NCBI GenBank assembly: GCA_000432855.1
Contig: HF990836.1
Span: forward strand, 1 to 16,517
Origin: Firmicutes bacterium CAG:822
Lineage (GTDB): Bacteria > Bacillota_I > Bacilli_A > RF39 > UBA660
DNA length: 16,517 nucleotides
Direction: 5' to 3'
Under the pieces are notes generated by a model that had not been told where the DNA came from, did no database searches, and saw only the letters and a list, made by a program, of their open reading frames with translations. A program made the position numbers and the translations under genes. This document shows, piece after piece, positions 1 through 6,230 of the stretch. Every line of letters starts with the position of its first letter. Positions within the stretch are counted from its first letter, which is position 1.

Positions 1-651
1 CCCAGTAGTTGCTGCCCACTTTCTTATAGCTTCAATTTCTGCAGTATAATTAGAGTCTCCCAAGCCCTCATCTTCCATAGTCCCAGCAACATTATTAGAT
101 TTTTTCAAAGTTTCATAATTGTCTTTTGAAATAGCAGTAAACCTATCAGTATGTACTGTTGTAGGATCCCAAGTTTCTTGTTCACCTATGATAGGAATGT
201 TAATGGACGGTGCCTTCCAAAGAAGTCGTCTGTCTCTATGCCCAGTAGGATCATCCCAACTTTCATAGTAAATGGTAAATCGATTACACCCATATGAAGC
301 TCCTGATGTAGGACAATTATTATTTGCAGTACTATCAGCAAGTTCTCTTTGTTCATCTCTAAAGTTATACAAAAATTTATTATTTGAAACAATATCATCA
401 GTCAAATCATTATAAGCTCCACTTTTACCAGAATCAACATCGAAGCCACTCTCACCAAAATACACAATTTTAGGATCTTGCCCAGCTGTTAAGCTAACTT
501 CAAGTAAATAATCAGTTCTATAACTATCATTATCTGTCATCAACTGTCCTATGAAATAACAACTACAGGCTGCATCTACTCCTTTAGTACCTATAAAAAA
601 AACCACAAAAAATAACAAAAATTGCATTAACTTATTCATATTCTTTTTCAT
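1..651 (-). CDS. Secreted protein of unknown function, 3' end outside the window
   Basis: The reading frame stays open for 217 codons from an ATG at 651 to the first base of the window, so the C-terminus is missing. The N-terminus is a clear signal peptide: a basic stretch (MKKNMNK), a hydrophobic core (residues 9-20), then a cleavage region VDA-A at about 26-28, leaving a mature start of A/C-S-C. The visible part has four cysteines (29, 31, 113, 122) and is rich in Asp, Asn, Thr and Trp, as in an exported surface protein. A purine-rich AAGGG lies just upstream of the ATG, and an extended -10 promoter sits at 678-705. It follows the pilus operon terminator in the same orientation, so it is a separate transcription unit. 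I do not recognise the family. Its Cys-containing secreted style matches the pilus-locus proteins, so a pilus-associated role is possible but unproven. Confidence 0.8.
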   Translation of the reverse strand, partial: MKKNMNKLMQFLLFFVVFFIGTKGVDAACSCYFIGQLMTDNDSYRTDYLLEVSLTAGQDPKIVYFGESGFDVDSGKSGAYNDLTDDIVSNNKFLYNFRDEQRELADSTANNNCPTSGASYGCNRFTIYYESWDDPTGHRDRRLLWKAPSINIPIIGEQETWDPTTVHTDRFTAISKDNYETLKKSNNVAGTMEDEGLGDSNYTAEIEAIRKWAATTG

Positions 652-677
652 ATTATCCCTTACCTTATTATACAACC

Positions 678-705
678 ATTATAACATAATTTATTGAAGT
701 AACAA
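678..705 (-). promoter_or_regulatory. Promoter for the partial secreted-protein gene
   Basis: On the minus strand the -35-like TTGTTA (700-705) is followed after 16 bases by TATAAT (678-683). The TG dinucleotide two bases upstream makes it an extended -10. It lies about 27 bases ahead of the ATG at 651. Confidence 0.6.
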
Positions 706-725
706 ACAAGAAACAAGTAAATAGC

Positions 726-756
726 AAAAAAATAAAACTATCAATTCGATAATTTT
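726..756 (-). terminator. Rho-independent terminator of the pilus operon
   Basis: The minus-strand RNA forms a 9-bp stem (748-756 with 734-742, one G-U pair) around a 5-base loop, followed by seven U residues (732-726). It originally lay directly after the stop codon at 2217-2219. The IS insertion has moved it about 1.46 kb away from that stop. One copy of the target duplication (753-760) overlaps its ascending arm. Confidence 0.7.
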
Positions 757-760
757 ATTC
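753..760. repeat. Target-site duplication, left copy (TTTTATTC)
   Basis: This 8-bp sequence is repeated exactly at 2215-2222 on the other side of the IS. An 8-bp duplication is the size expected for ISL3-family insertion. Confidence 0.9.
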
Positions 761-784
761 GGCTGTATTATAAATAGTGTTGGT
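761..784 (+). repeat. Left terminal inverted repeat of the IS
   Basis: It starts GGCTGT and contains AAATAGTGTTGGT at 772-784. The same 13 bp occur inverted at 2191-2203, with the same 11-base distance to the outer GG. The piece 772-780 also pairs with 800-808, so a hairpin can form at this end. Confidence 0.9.
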
Positions 785-831
785 GAGTAAAAATCACTGA
801 CACTATTTTAGTATAAAAAAGACATGTAATC

Positions 832-840
832 TGATACAAT
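832..840 (+). promoter_or_regulatory. Possible extended -10 element of the transposase
   Basis: TG-A-TACAAT lies about 35 bases before the ATG at 875. No convincing -35 is visible. It overlaps a subterminal inverted repeat, where transposase binding could repress its own gene. Confidence 0.3.
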
Positions 841-874
841 GTAATTGGTTAAAACATTGAAAGGTTGTGATTAC

Positions 875-2143
875 ATGTCTAATAATGATTATATACTAAA
901 TTTGTTAAATATTAAAGACCCTAATATCTATATTTTAAATAATATCCAAGAAAAAATTATAAAAAATAAAAAATATAAACTTATTGAAGGTATTTTAACT
1001 TATAATCCATCTCATTGTCCTTGTTGTGGCGTTATAAATGAGTCTACTGCTGATATTATTAAATGGGGCTTTAGAAAAAATTGTAAAATTAAAATACCTA
1101 AAATTTCTAATCAATTATCTTTACTGATCCTTCATAAACAAAGATTTTTCTGTAAGCATTGTGAAAACACTTTTATCGCTGAAACTAATATCGTTGATAG
1201 AAATAAAAATATCTCCAATAATACTGAACTTCAAATTAATCTAGAATTAATGACAAAGCAAAGTGAAAAAGATATCGCTAAAAGACTTGATGTTTCTGTT
1301 TCTAAAATCGATAGAAAACTTAATGAAATATCTTCTCATACAGTATTAAGACATGAATGCTTACCTACTTCTATGAACTGGGATGAGTTTAAAGCTACAA
1401 ATGATACTAAAGGTAAAATGGCTTTTATGATTGTTGATAATAAAAATGGTAATATTTTTGATATTAATGATTCTAGAAAATCTAGAGACTTAGAAAAATA
1501 TTTTAGAAGATATTCCAAAAAGCAAAGAGATAAAGTGAAATTGATTTCTATCGATTTTTATTCCGGTTATATTTATTTGGCTAAAAAATTATTTAAAAAA
1601 GCTAATATTGTTATTGATAGATTTCATATTGTTATTCAAGCTTACAACGCTTTAAATATGACTAGAGTTAAACTTTGTTATAAATCCAATCCTAATTATA
1701 ATAAACTTAAAACTTTTTGAAAACTAATAGTTAAAAATGAAAATGATTTATCAGATATAAAAAAATATGATAACCATTTCAAAAAAGAAGTTTCACAAAA
1801 AGATATCGTTAATTACTTAATTAATACTGATAGTACGTTAAAATCCACTTATGAATGTTATCAAGGTTTAATTAATTCTATTAAAGATAAAGATTTCAAT
1901 AAATTTAAAAATATTGTTTTTCATAAAAATAATAATATATCAGATAAAATGAATAAAGTTATTAAACTATATAAAGATAATATTAAATATATTGAAAATT
2001 CCTTTAAATATGATATTAATAATGGTGTTATTGAAGGAAAGAACAATCTTATTAAATGCATTAAAAGAATTGCTTTTGGTTACAGAAAATATGATCATTT
2101 TGTAGCTAGAGTATTTCTTATTTCTGGCATGATAAAAGGATGA
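875..2143 (+). pseudogene. ISL3-family transposase interrupted by one in-frame TGA
   Basis: The frame runs 422 codons from ATG 875 (AAAGG about 10 bases upstream) to TGA 2141-2143. Its only interruption is a TGA at 1718-1720 (codon 282). Family features are intact: an N-terminal zinc-ribbon of CPCC and CKHC cysteine pairs (about residues 48-92), a helix-turn-helix region (about 130-150), and the DDE catalytic residues D188 (IVDNKNG), D227 (ISIDFYSG) and E387 (GVIEGKNN). The last is followed by the typical IKxxKRxxFGYR tail. The TGA falls where ISL3 transposases usually have Trp (..K-x-[YF]-W-K-L-..), so it looks like a TGG-to-TGA change. Two other Trp codons in the gene are TGG. The truncated 281-aa product would lack the catalytic Glu and should be inactive unless the TGA is read through. 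An earlier ATG at 845 is in frame but has no good ribosome binding site. Confidence 0.85.
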
Positions 2144-2157
2144 TTTTCATCATCCTT
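2136..2157. terminator. Hairpin at the end of the transposase gene
   Basis: A perfect 8-bp stem (AAGGATGA, 2136-2143, with TCATCCTT, 2150-2157) surrounds a 6-base loop, and the stop codon lies in the stem. There is no U-tract on the plus strand. On the minus strand the stem is followed by TTTTAT, so it may better stop transcripts coming from the pilus operon. Confidence 0.45.
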
Positions 2158-2190
2158 CCATTCACAGTTACTTGTATCAAATTAATGTCT

Positions 2191-2214
2191 ACCAACACTA
2201 TTTGACAAAGAACC
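2191..2214 (-). repeat. Right terminal inverted repeat of the IS
   Basis: Read on the minus strand it starts GGTTCT and contains AAATAGTGTTGGT. It abuts the right target duplication directly. Confidence 0.9.
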
Positions 2215-2222
2215 TTTTATTC
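2215..2222. repeat. Target-site duplication, right copy (TTTTATTC)
   Basis: It is identical to 753-760. It contains the TAA stop codon (2217-2219, minus strand) of the neighbouring pilus gene, so the insertion duplicated the stop instead of breaking the gene. Confidence 0.9.
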
Positions 2223-2609
2223 TTCAGTTTCAGTATTTGTATCAACGCCATTAATAAATTTCTTACTACAACTCCATATATCACTGACAGTTGTACCATC
2301 TGGATTTGAACTATCTTCTACCCCCGACACCAAATTAACAGCAAGTTGAACTATAAATATTATCAAAAATACAACTAAAGCAGAAATAAGACGTGAAACA
2401 AAGGCTTTTTGATATTTTTTAATATCTTCTTCCTTTTTAGCAACAACAGATTTTGCAAAATCTAACATTCCCCATATAATTAGTAATATTGGGACTACAA
2501 TTTTAATACCTGTAATAATTGTTGATACCACATTAAATAAAACATTTGGAACCAAAATACCTTCACATAATGTAGAATCAGCAGCATCTAATAGATAAAA
2601 TAAATCCAT
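2217..2609 (-). CDS. Two-TM VirB2/TrbC-like small membrane protein (paralogue A)
   Basis: This 130-aa protein has two hydrophobic segments (about residues 26-50 and 72-95) joined by a short, strongly charged loop (KKEEDIKKYQK). That is the topology of VirB2/TrbC conjugative pilins, with both ends outside and the loop in the cytoplasm. It is a paralogue of the gene just upstream; the core [V]VPILLIIWGM[LI]DFAK is almost identical. Both carry one Cys near the N-terminus (C15) and one in a W-x-C motif near the C-terminus (C114), followed by an [FL]ING motif. It follows paralogue B by 35 bp and should share its promoter. It is the last gene before the operon terminator, and an IS now sits against its stop codon. 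The VirB2-like assignment rests on topology and sequence pattern. It could also be an accessory pilin or a membrane scaffold of the Tad machine. Confidence 0.8.
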   Translation of the reverse strand: MDLFYLLDAADSTLCEGILVPNVLFNVVSTIITGIKIVVPILLIIWGMLDFAKSVVAKKEEDIKKYQKAFVSRLISALVVFLIIFIVQLAVNLVSGVEDSSNPDGTTVSDIWSCSKKFINGVDTNTETEE

Positions 2610-2644
2610 ATCAAATTCCTACTTTCTAAATTAAATTTTATAGA

Positions 2645-2995
2645 TTAATGACCATTTATCAATTCTTGTGCACAAGTCCAAGCAGTAGATGCATCATTTC
2701 CTTCCCCACCTACACTGGCTGCTAAATTAATAGCTAAATTAACAATTGTAACAACTAAAAATACAACAACAGCAGCAATTAATCTTTTAATAAAAGTTCT
2801 TTGACCAGCTTTAATTTTATCTTCATCTTGGCCAATAATAGCTTTAGCAAAGTCAATCATGCCCCAAATAATCAATAATATTGGAACTACAACTTGAATA
2901 GCAAGAACAATTAAATGTACAACATTACCAATTCCCTCTGGAATACCACCACCTAAAGTCCCTGCACAGTATTCTAAAGTATTAACTAAATTCAT
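2645..2995 (-). CDS. Two-TM VirB2/TrbC-like small membrane protein (paralogue B)
   Basis: This 116-aa protein has hydrophobic segments at about 24-48 and 70-93 and a charged loop (GQDEDKIKAGQR) between them, giving a VirB2/TrbC-like hairpin. C10 and C108 (in WTC) match the paired cysteines of the downstream paralogue and could form an extracellular disulfide that ties the two ends together. The N-terminus has no separate cleavable signal peptide, unlike proteobacterial VirB2. The start ATG is preceded by AGGAGG at good spacing. A near-consensus promoter just upstream suggests high expression, which fits a structural subunit. The function is inferred; alternatives are a minor pilin or an assembly factor. 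Confidence 0.8.
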   Translation of the reverse strand: MNLVNTLEYCAGTLGGGIPEGIGNVVHLIVLAIQVVVPILLIIWGMIDFAKAIIGQDEDKIKAGQRTFIKRLIAAVVVFLVVTIVNLAINLAASVGGEGNDASTAWTCAQELINGH

Positions 2996-3025
2996 AAAAT
3001 TAACCTCCTCATAACTTATAATATA

Positions 3026-3054
3026 AATATACCTTTTATTACAATTTTTGTCAA
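3026..3054 (-). promoter_or_regulatory. Strong sigma-A-type promoter of the two-TM gene pair
   Basis: On the minus strand a perfect -35 TTGACA (3049-3054) is followed after exactly 17 bases by TATATT (3026-3031). It lies in the 91-bp gap before the ATG at 2995, about 30 bases upstream of it, and is the best promoter match in the window. Confidence 0.8.
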
Positions 3055-3086
3055 TAGAAACTGTTTAAAAGAAAGAAAAAAAGAAC

Positions 3087-4100
3087 CTATTTAAATAAAC
3101 CCATAAGTCCCTTTTTATTACCACCTTGCTCTAAAGGAGTTTGTTTATAAAAACCCAACTTCACTAAAAACCTATCTAGCGCCTCATTATCAGAACTTTG
3201 ATCATTAAGAGGTGGTATAGTCGCAAAAACACTTAGTCCTGTCTCATATTCAAAATCAGAAATGTCTTGATTACTAAGCATACATTGATTCAAAACAACT
3301 TTTTTGTTCTTGTTGTTTTCTAAAACTTTAGGATCACGAGCCAATAATTTATTAAGTTGAATTTTAGATGGTTCCAATAAATAAATTGTCTCGTTAGCTA
3401 AAGCCTCCGTCACTGGACTAGTATTACCATCTATTAAAACAACCTCAGCACTATTATACTTAGAAATAGTATTACCTAGTTCATTACTAGAAACACTATA
3501 CATTTTATCCTCATCAAAATACATAAAATCATGTTTATCTACTTCAATAGCTACAACATCATAATTGCGAGCAAGTTGCTTTTTAGCAATATAAGTTAAT
3601 GTAGTTGCTCCTGCTCCAGGAGTAATATCCTTAAAACAAATAACTGTTGTTTGCTTAATTTCTGGATATACTTGAGATTGAGGAGTTGCAGAATTAATAT
3701 AATTCGTCTCATGCGTAGTATCTAACTGATGATACTGCGCCACATCACGATAACTATTAGGATGCTCATATAACCATTTAACACCTTCAACATTCATCGT
3801 AAAATTATATATTCTCATAGAAATTAAATCAGATAAATATTCCGGATCAGAAGTTTCGGGTGAACCATCCAATAACAATATCAATCTATCCATGTCAAGT
3901 GATAAAGATAATTGTTGTAATGTTTTTATATTCTTATAATCCTTTAAAGCTGTGATATCCAAAATCATTTTTTGGAAAAAGAAATTTTTAAAAGTTTCGA
4001 TTATTTCATCAACAGTAAATTCTCCTTCCAATTTTTTAATGACTTCAATATCTAAATTAGCTAAAGCATCACGGTATTTATTAGCAATTATTACATTCAC
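3087..4100 (-). CDS. tadZ: TadZ/CpaE-like pilus localisation protein
   Basis: This 337-aa protein has an N-terminal region (1-125) that may be a diverged receiver-like domain, and a C-terminal ParA/MinD-type region (about 150-315). The P-loop reads TPGAGATTL at 160-168: the glycines and threonines remain, but both lysines of the deviant Walker A motif (KGGxGKT) are replaced. Walker-box degeneration of this kind is known in TadZ/CpaE proteins, which mark the pole or site where a Tad pilus is assembled. Further pieces fit the fold: VAIEVDKHD (183-191), VVLIDGN (220-226) and KKVVLNQC (266-273). It starts with GTG at 4100, chosen because AAGGAGG lies about 9 bases upstream; the nearby ATG codons are out of frame. 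It follows the minor-pilin pair with a 14-bp gap. The symbol is by analogy. Confidence 0.75.
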   Translation of the reverse strand: MNVIIANKYRDALANLDIEVIKKLEGEFTVDEIIETFKNFFFQKMILDITALKDYKNIKTLQQLSLSLDMDRLILLLDGSPETSDPEYLSDLISMRIYNFTMNVEGVKWLYEHPNSYRDVAQYHQLDTTHETNYINSATPQSQVYPEIKQTTVICFKDITPGAGATTLTYIAKKQLARNYDVVAIEVDKHDFMYFDEDKMYSVSSNELGNTISKYNSAEVVLIDGNTSPVTEALANETIYLLEPSKIQLNKLLARDPKVLENNKNKKVVLNQCMLSNQDISDFEYETGLSVFATIPPLNDQSSDNEALDRFLVKLGFYKQTPLEQGGNKKGLMGLFK

Positions 4101-4114
4101 TCATCCTCGCCTCC

Positions 4115-4600
4115 TTAACTATCTATCTCATTAAATATCATCGTTTCCCCATTTACAGGAATTCGAAGTAGACCACTTATAATTGGAATATCAAAATACA
4201 TATAAGCTGTTACACGGTAATACTTACCACATTTAGCTTTATCAGAACCAGTTGTACAAGTATCAAACTCATATACACAATATTGATAATCACCATCTGA
4301 ATTGACAAGTTTGCCTTGTTCTCCACCATTACCAGTAACAGTAGGACAATTAGCACTGTTTCTGGTATTACCAGTATTTACTCTATATCCAATATTTCCA
4401 ATCCATTCCTCTACTCTCTCTTCAGTAGAATTATCTACGCCAGTAGTATAAGCTTGATCTTTTTCAATTTCTTCGATTATTTTATTTTTTACCTTAAAAG
4501 CTTTAGAATATGAAAGCGACCCAATAAAGAAAGCAATTAGAATTATAACAAATATAATAACAAGATTAAATATCCCAGCATTTGCTATAGCTTCTTTCAT
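4115..4600 (-). CDS. TadE-like minor pilin, four cysteines (paralogue 2)
   Basis: This 161-aa protein has a single N-terminal hydrophobic helix (10-29) after a very short leader (MKEAIANAG) and a long extracellular part. It shares SYxKAFKV (30-37), IGYxxN, the motif YxYCVY (105-110) and a C-terminal YMYFDIPI...PV block with the upstream gene, so the two are paralogues. It has an extra Cys pair (C115, C124) besides the shared C85 and C108. Its ATG overlaps the TGA of the upstream gene (ATGA), which implies translational coupling and equal amounts of the two proteins. TadE/TadF-type pseudopilins have this form and usually cap or initiate Tad pili. The family name is inferred from shape and context. 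Confidence 0.75.
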   Translation of the reverse strand: MKEAIANAGIFNLVIIFVIILIAFFIGSLSYSKAFKVKNKIIEEIEKDQAYTTGVDNSTEERVEEWIGNIGYRVNTGNTRNSANCPTVTGNGGEQGKLVNSDGDYQYCVYEFDTCTTGSDKAKCGKYYRVTAYMYFDIPIISGLLRIPVNGETMIFNEIDS

Positions 4601-5094
4601 ACTCTCGCCCCCTGTTCTTGGCTATCACTAAAATTATATATTCTTTCACCTTTTGTATACACAGGTAATTTAAAAGCGCCAACAATTGGTAAGTCGACAT
4701 AAATATAACTAGTAAGCGCATAATTATAATATACCGGCTCTTCATCACCATTAAGTTCATCCTGTTCTTGACTTCCTCTATCATCTTCATGATAATATAC
4801 ACAATATAAATAATTTGTACTTTTAGCTCTAATTAAAATACCTCCATCTTTTTCCTCCGGACACTCTCTTTGACCATCTGGATTATATGTATAACCAATA
4901 CTTGTCAAAAAATTTTCCATCTCTTCCTTAGAAAATTGATTATAACCCTCAAACTTATCTAAAGAATATAAAAGACGTTCATTAACCTTAAAAGCCTTAT
5001 AATAACTAATAGTTGCTGAAAGAAGTCCAAAAACTATAATGACAAATATAATTATTATATTATATAGAAATACACTACCAATACTTTCACGCAA
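4597..5094 (-). CDS. TadE-like minor pilin (paralogue 1), TTG start
   Basis: This 165-aa protein begins with a six-residue leader (MRESIG), a hydrophobic helix at about 9-30, then an extracellular domain with C78 and C98. The start is TTG at 5094: a GGCGGTGA ribosome binding site precedes it, an in-frame TGA lies just upstream, and the resulting N-terminus M-R-E-S matches the other small pilins of the locus. It shares the SYxKAFKV, IGYxYN, YxYCVY and YIYVDLPIVG...PV blocks with the next gene. It lies behind the terminator-like hairpin that follows the major-pilin gene, so its expression probably depends on read-through. Stop TGA overlaps the next start (ATGA). Confidence 0.75.
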   Translation of the reverse strand: MRESIGSVFLYNIIIIFVIIVFGLLSATISYYKAFKVNERLLYSLDKFEGYNQFSKEEMENFLTSIGYTYNPDGQRECPEEKDGGILIRAKSTNYLYCVYYHEDDRGSQEQDELNGDEEPVYYNYALTSYIYVDLPIVGAFKLPVYTKGERIYNFSDSQEQGARV

Positions 5095-5116
5095 TTTAAA
5101 TCACCGCCCTATCAAG

Positions 5117-5137
5117 AAAAACTTGCTTTAAAGCAAG
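5117..5137 (-). terminator. Terminator/attenuator after the major-pilin gene
   Basis: The 16-bp palindrome CTTGCTTTAAAGCAAG (5122-5137) is followed on the minus strand by five T residues (5121-5117). It lies between the pilin stop codon and the TTG start of the next gene. The stem is short (6 bp with a UUAA loop), so partial termination is likely. Confidence 0.65.
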
Positions 5138-5142
5138 CAGTA

Positions 5143-5376
5143 TTAATCAGAATTAGCATTATTAACACAGTCGTTATAACCAGCACTGTCAAATTGACCA
5201 CTACCACCATCTTGGCATTGTCCACTACGCCATACACCACCAGCATCCGTACAGCATGCTCTATTTGCTGTATTACTCATCAAACTAGTAATAAGTGGTG
5301 TAACAACAGCAACGATAACACCAATCAAAATAATAGCTACAACTGTTAAGTTAGCTTCACCTGCTGCTTCTTTCAT
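5143..5376 (-). CDS. Candidate major pilin (Flp-like), 77 aa, four cysteines
   Basis: This 77-aa protein has a leader of only a few residues (MKEAAGEAN), one hydrophobic helix (about 10-33), and a short Gly/Asn/Cys-rich tail with C41, C42, C54 and C70. Its size, single N-terminal helix and position directly after tadC fit a Flp-type major pilin. It differs from classical Flp pilins: there is no long basic leader, and no Glu-Tyr at positions +5/+6 after a Gly. The motif CC-x11-C with internal GG-x-W recalls disulfide loops of other pilins and also occurs in the 923-aa protein of this locus. It has its own extended -10 promoter (5404-5432) and a terminator-like hairpin downstream, as expected for a highly expressed subunit. 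Identification as the major pilin is inference from context. Confidence 0.75.
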   Translation of the reverse strand: MKEAAGEANLTVVAIILIGVIVAVVTPLITSLMSNTANRACCTDAGGVWRSGQCQDGGSGQFDSAGYNDCVNNANSD

Positions 5377-5403
5377 TACCTATCACCTACCCTCCTATTT
5401 TAA

Positions 5404-5432
5404 ATTATAACACAATTTATTTTATTTGACTA
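5404..5432 (-). promoter_or_regulatory. Dedicated promoter of the candidate major-pilin gene
   Basis: On the minus strand the -35-like TAGTCA (5427-5432, 4 of 6 consensus bases) is followed after 17 bases by TATAAT (5404-5409). TG two bases upstream makes it an extended -10. AGGAGG follows before the ATG. Confidence 0.6.
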
Positions 5433-5435
5433 TAA

Positions 5436-6230
5436 TTAATAATTCATCATCATCATCATTGACAAAAGTAAGAAACCTAAGATACCTCCACCGGTACCAA
5501 ACAACATTACCATTGTCTTATTTTCCATCTTTTCTAGACGTTCTTTATATTTTTGCTCGCGTGCTTTATTCTGCAAAGTAGATATTGTTCTAGAAAACAT
5601 CATCAATTGTTCCTGTTTGTTTTCTTGATTACCAAGACCAAGACGATACAAAAGTCTCATCATCCTCATTGAATCACGAACAGGATATTCATTTGCAAAA
5701 TCCATATAAGGTTGTACAGATGAATCACCAGCATCAATTTTGGCAACCAATTTTTTCAAACCAGGTTTAAAAATTTCTGGAGCAGTATCAATTGAACGAG
5801 ATAAAGCAACTGGAACTGTATAATGCTGAACCAAAATTTCTAGCCCCTTCAAATAGTATGGAAGCATTAAATTGATTTTATGCAAATTTTGCTTATAATA
5901 ACTACTAAGTTGCATATATGGTAACTTAAACAATGCAAAACCAATTAACAAAGAAAGTAAAATATACGCAAATGTAAGTTGATTTAAAAATATGAACAAA
6001 CAGAATATAATTCCAACAACTCCATTTCGTACTCTAAGTCCATACATCTTATTTACATCAATGTCCCCACCATATTTTACTCTAAGCAAGAACTCATAAT
6101 CTGATTCCATCAAAACTCTAAAATAAGGTTCAGTCTCTTTAATGAATTTATTAGAGCTAAAATGATTATTGTACTCAAGTAAAAATATCACAATAATTGC
6201 AATAATTATAAAAGTTACACCTATACTCAT
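5436..6230 (-). CDS. tadC: TadC-like inner-membrane platform protein
   Basis: This 264-aa protein has hydrophobic segments at about 3-18, 68-85 and 87-103, a cytoplasmic type II secretion F-like helical domain (about 110-235), and a final membrane segment (about 238-260). This is the layout of TadC, partner of TadB in the membrane platform that the CpaF/TadA ATPase drives. Its ATG shares one base with the stop of the tadB-like gene (TAATG), so the two are coupled. The C-terminus ends in a run of five Met codons followed by Asn-Tyr, an (ATG)5 microsatellite. Confidence 0.85.
   Translation of the reverse strand: MSIGVTFIIIAIIVIFLLEYNNHFSSNKFIKETEPYFRVLMESDYEFLLRVKYGGDIDVNKMYGLRVRNGVVGIIFCLFIFLNQLTFAYILLSLLIGFALFKLPYMQLSSYYKQNLHKINLMLPYYLKGLEILVQHYTVPVALSRSIDTAPEIFKPGLKKLVAKIDAGDSSVQPYMDFANEYPVRDSMRMMRLLYRLGLGNQENKQEQLMMFSRTISTLQNKAREQKYKERLEKMENKTMVMLFGTGGGILGFLLLSMMMMMNY
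5445..5459 (-). repeat. (ATG)5 microsatellite at the 3' end of tadC
   Basis: Five tandem ATG triplets on the coding strand encode the terminal Met run. A change in copy number would stay in frame and only alter the number of Met residues. Confidence 0.85.

Larger units (their letters stand above)
761..2214 (+). mobile_element. ISL3-family insertion sequence, complete ends, 1454 bp
   Basis: The element is bounded by imperfect 24-bp terminal inverted repeats at 761-784 and 2191-2214. Both begin with GG, and 18 of 24 positions match, including a perfect inner 13 bp (AAATAGTGTTGGT). It is flanked by identical 8-bp duplications. The only gene is an ISL3-type transposase on the plus strand, opposite to all neighbours. 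A second pair of subterminal inverted repeats, related to AGACAT..AAT.TGATACAA, lies at about 820-840 and 2172-2190. The left end carries 35 extra bases (785-819) that include an inverted partial copy of the terminal repeat. Confidence 0.95.

Noticed and set aside
186..398. Short minus-strand open frame of 70 codons
   Set aside because: It lies entirely within the partial secreted-protein gene in another frame and has no ribosome binding site.
2144..2184. Continuation of the transposase through its final TGA
   Set aside because: The protein already ends at the normal place for the family, and the added residues lie in the hairpin and subterminal repeat.
772..2203. IS ends set at the perfect 13-bp repeats
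   Set aside because: No target duplication flanks these coordinates. Extending 11 bases outward on each side to GG gives exact 8-bp duplications.
3055..3105. Terminator at the end of the TadZ-like gene
   Set aside because: A T-rich tract follows the stop codon, but the preceding palindrome pairs mainly by G-U and A-U with no room for a loop. It is too weak to call.
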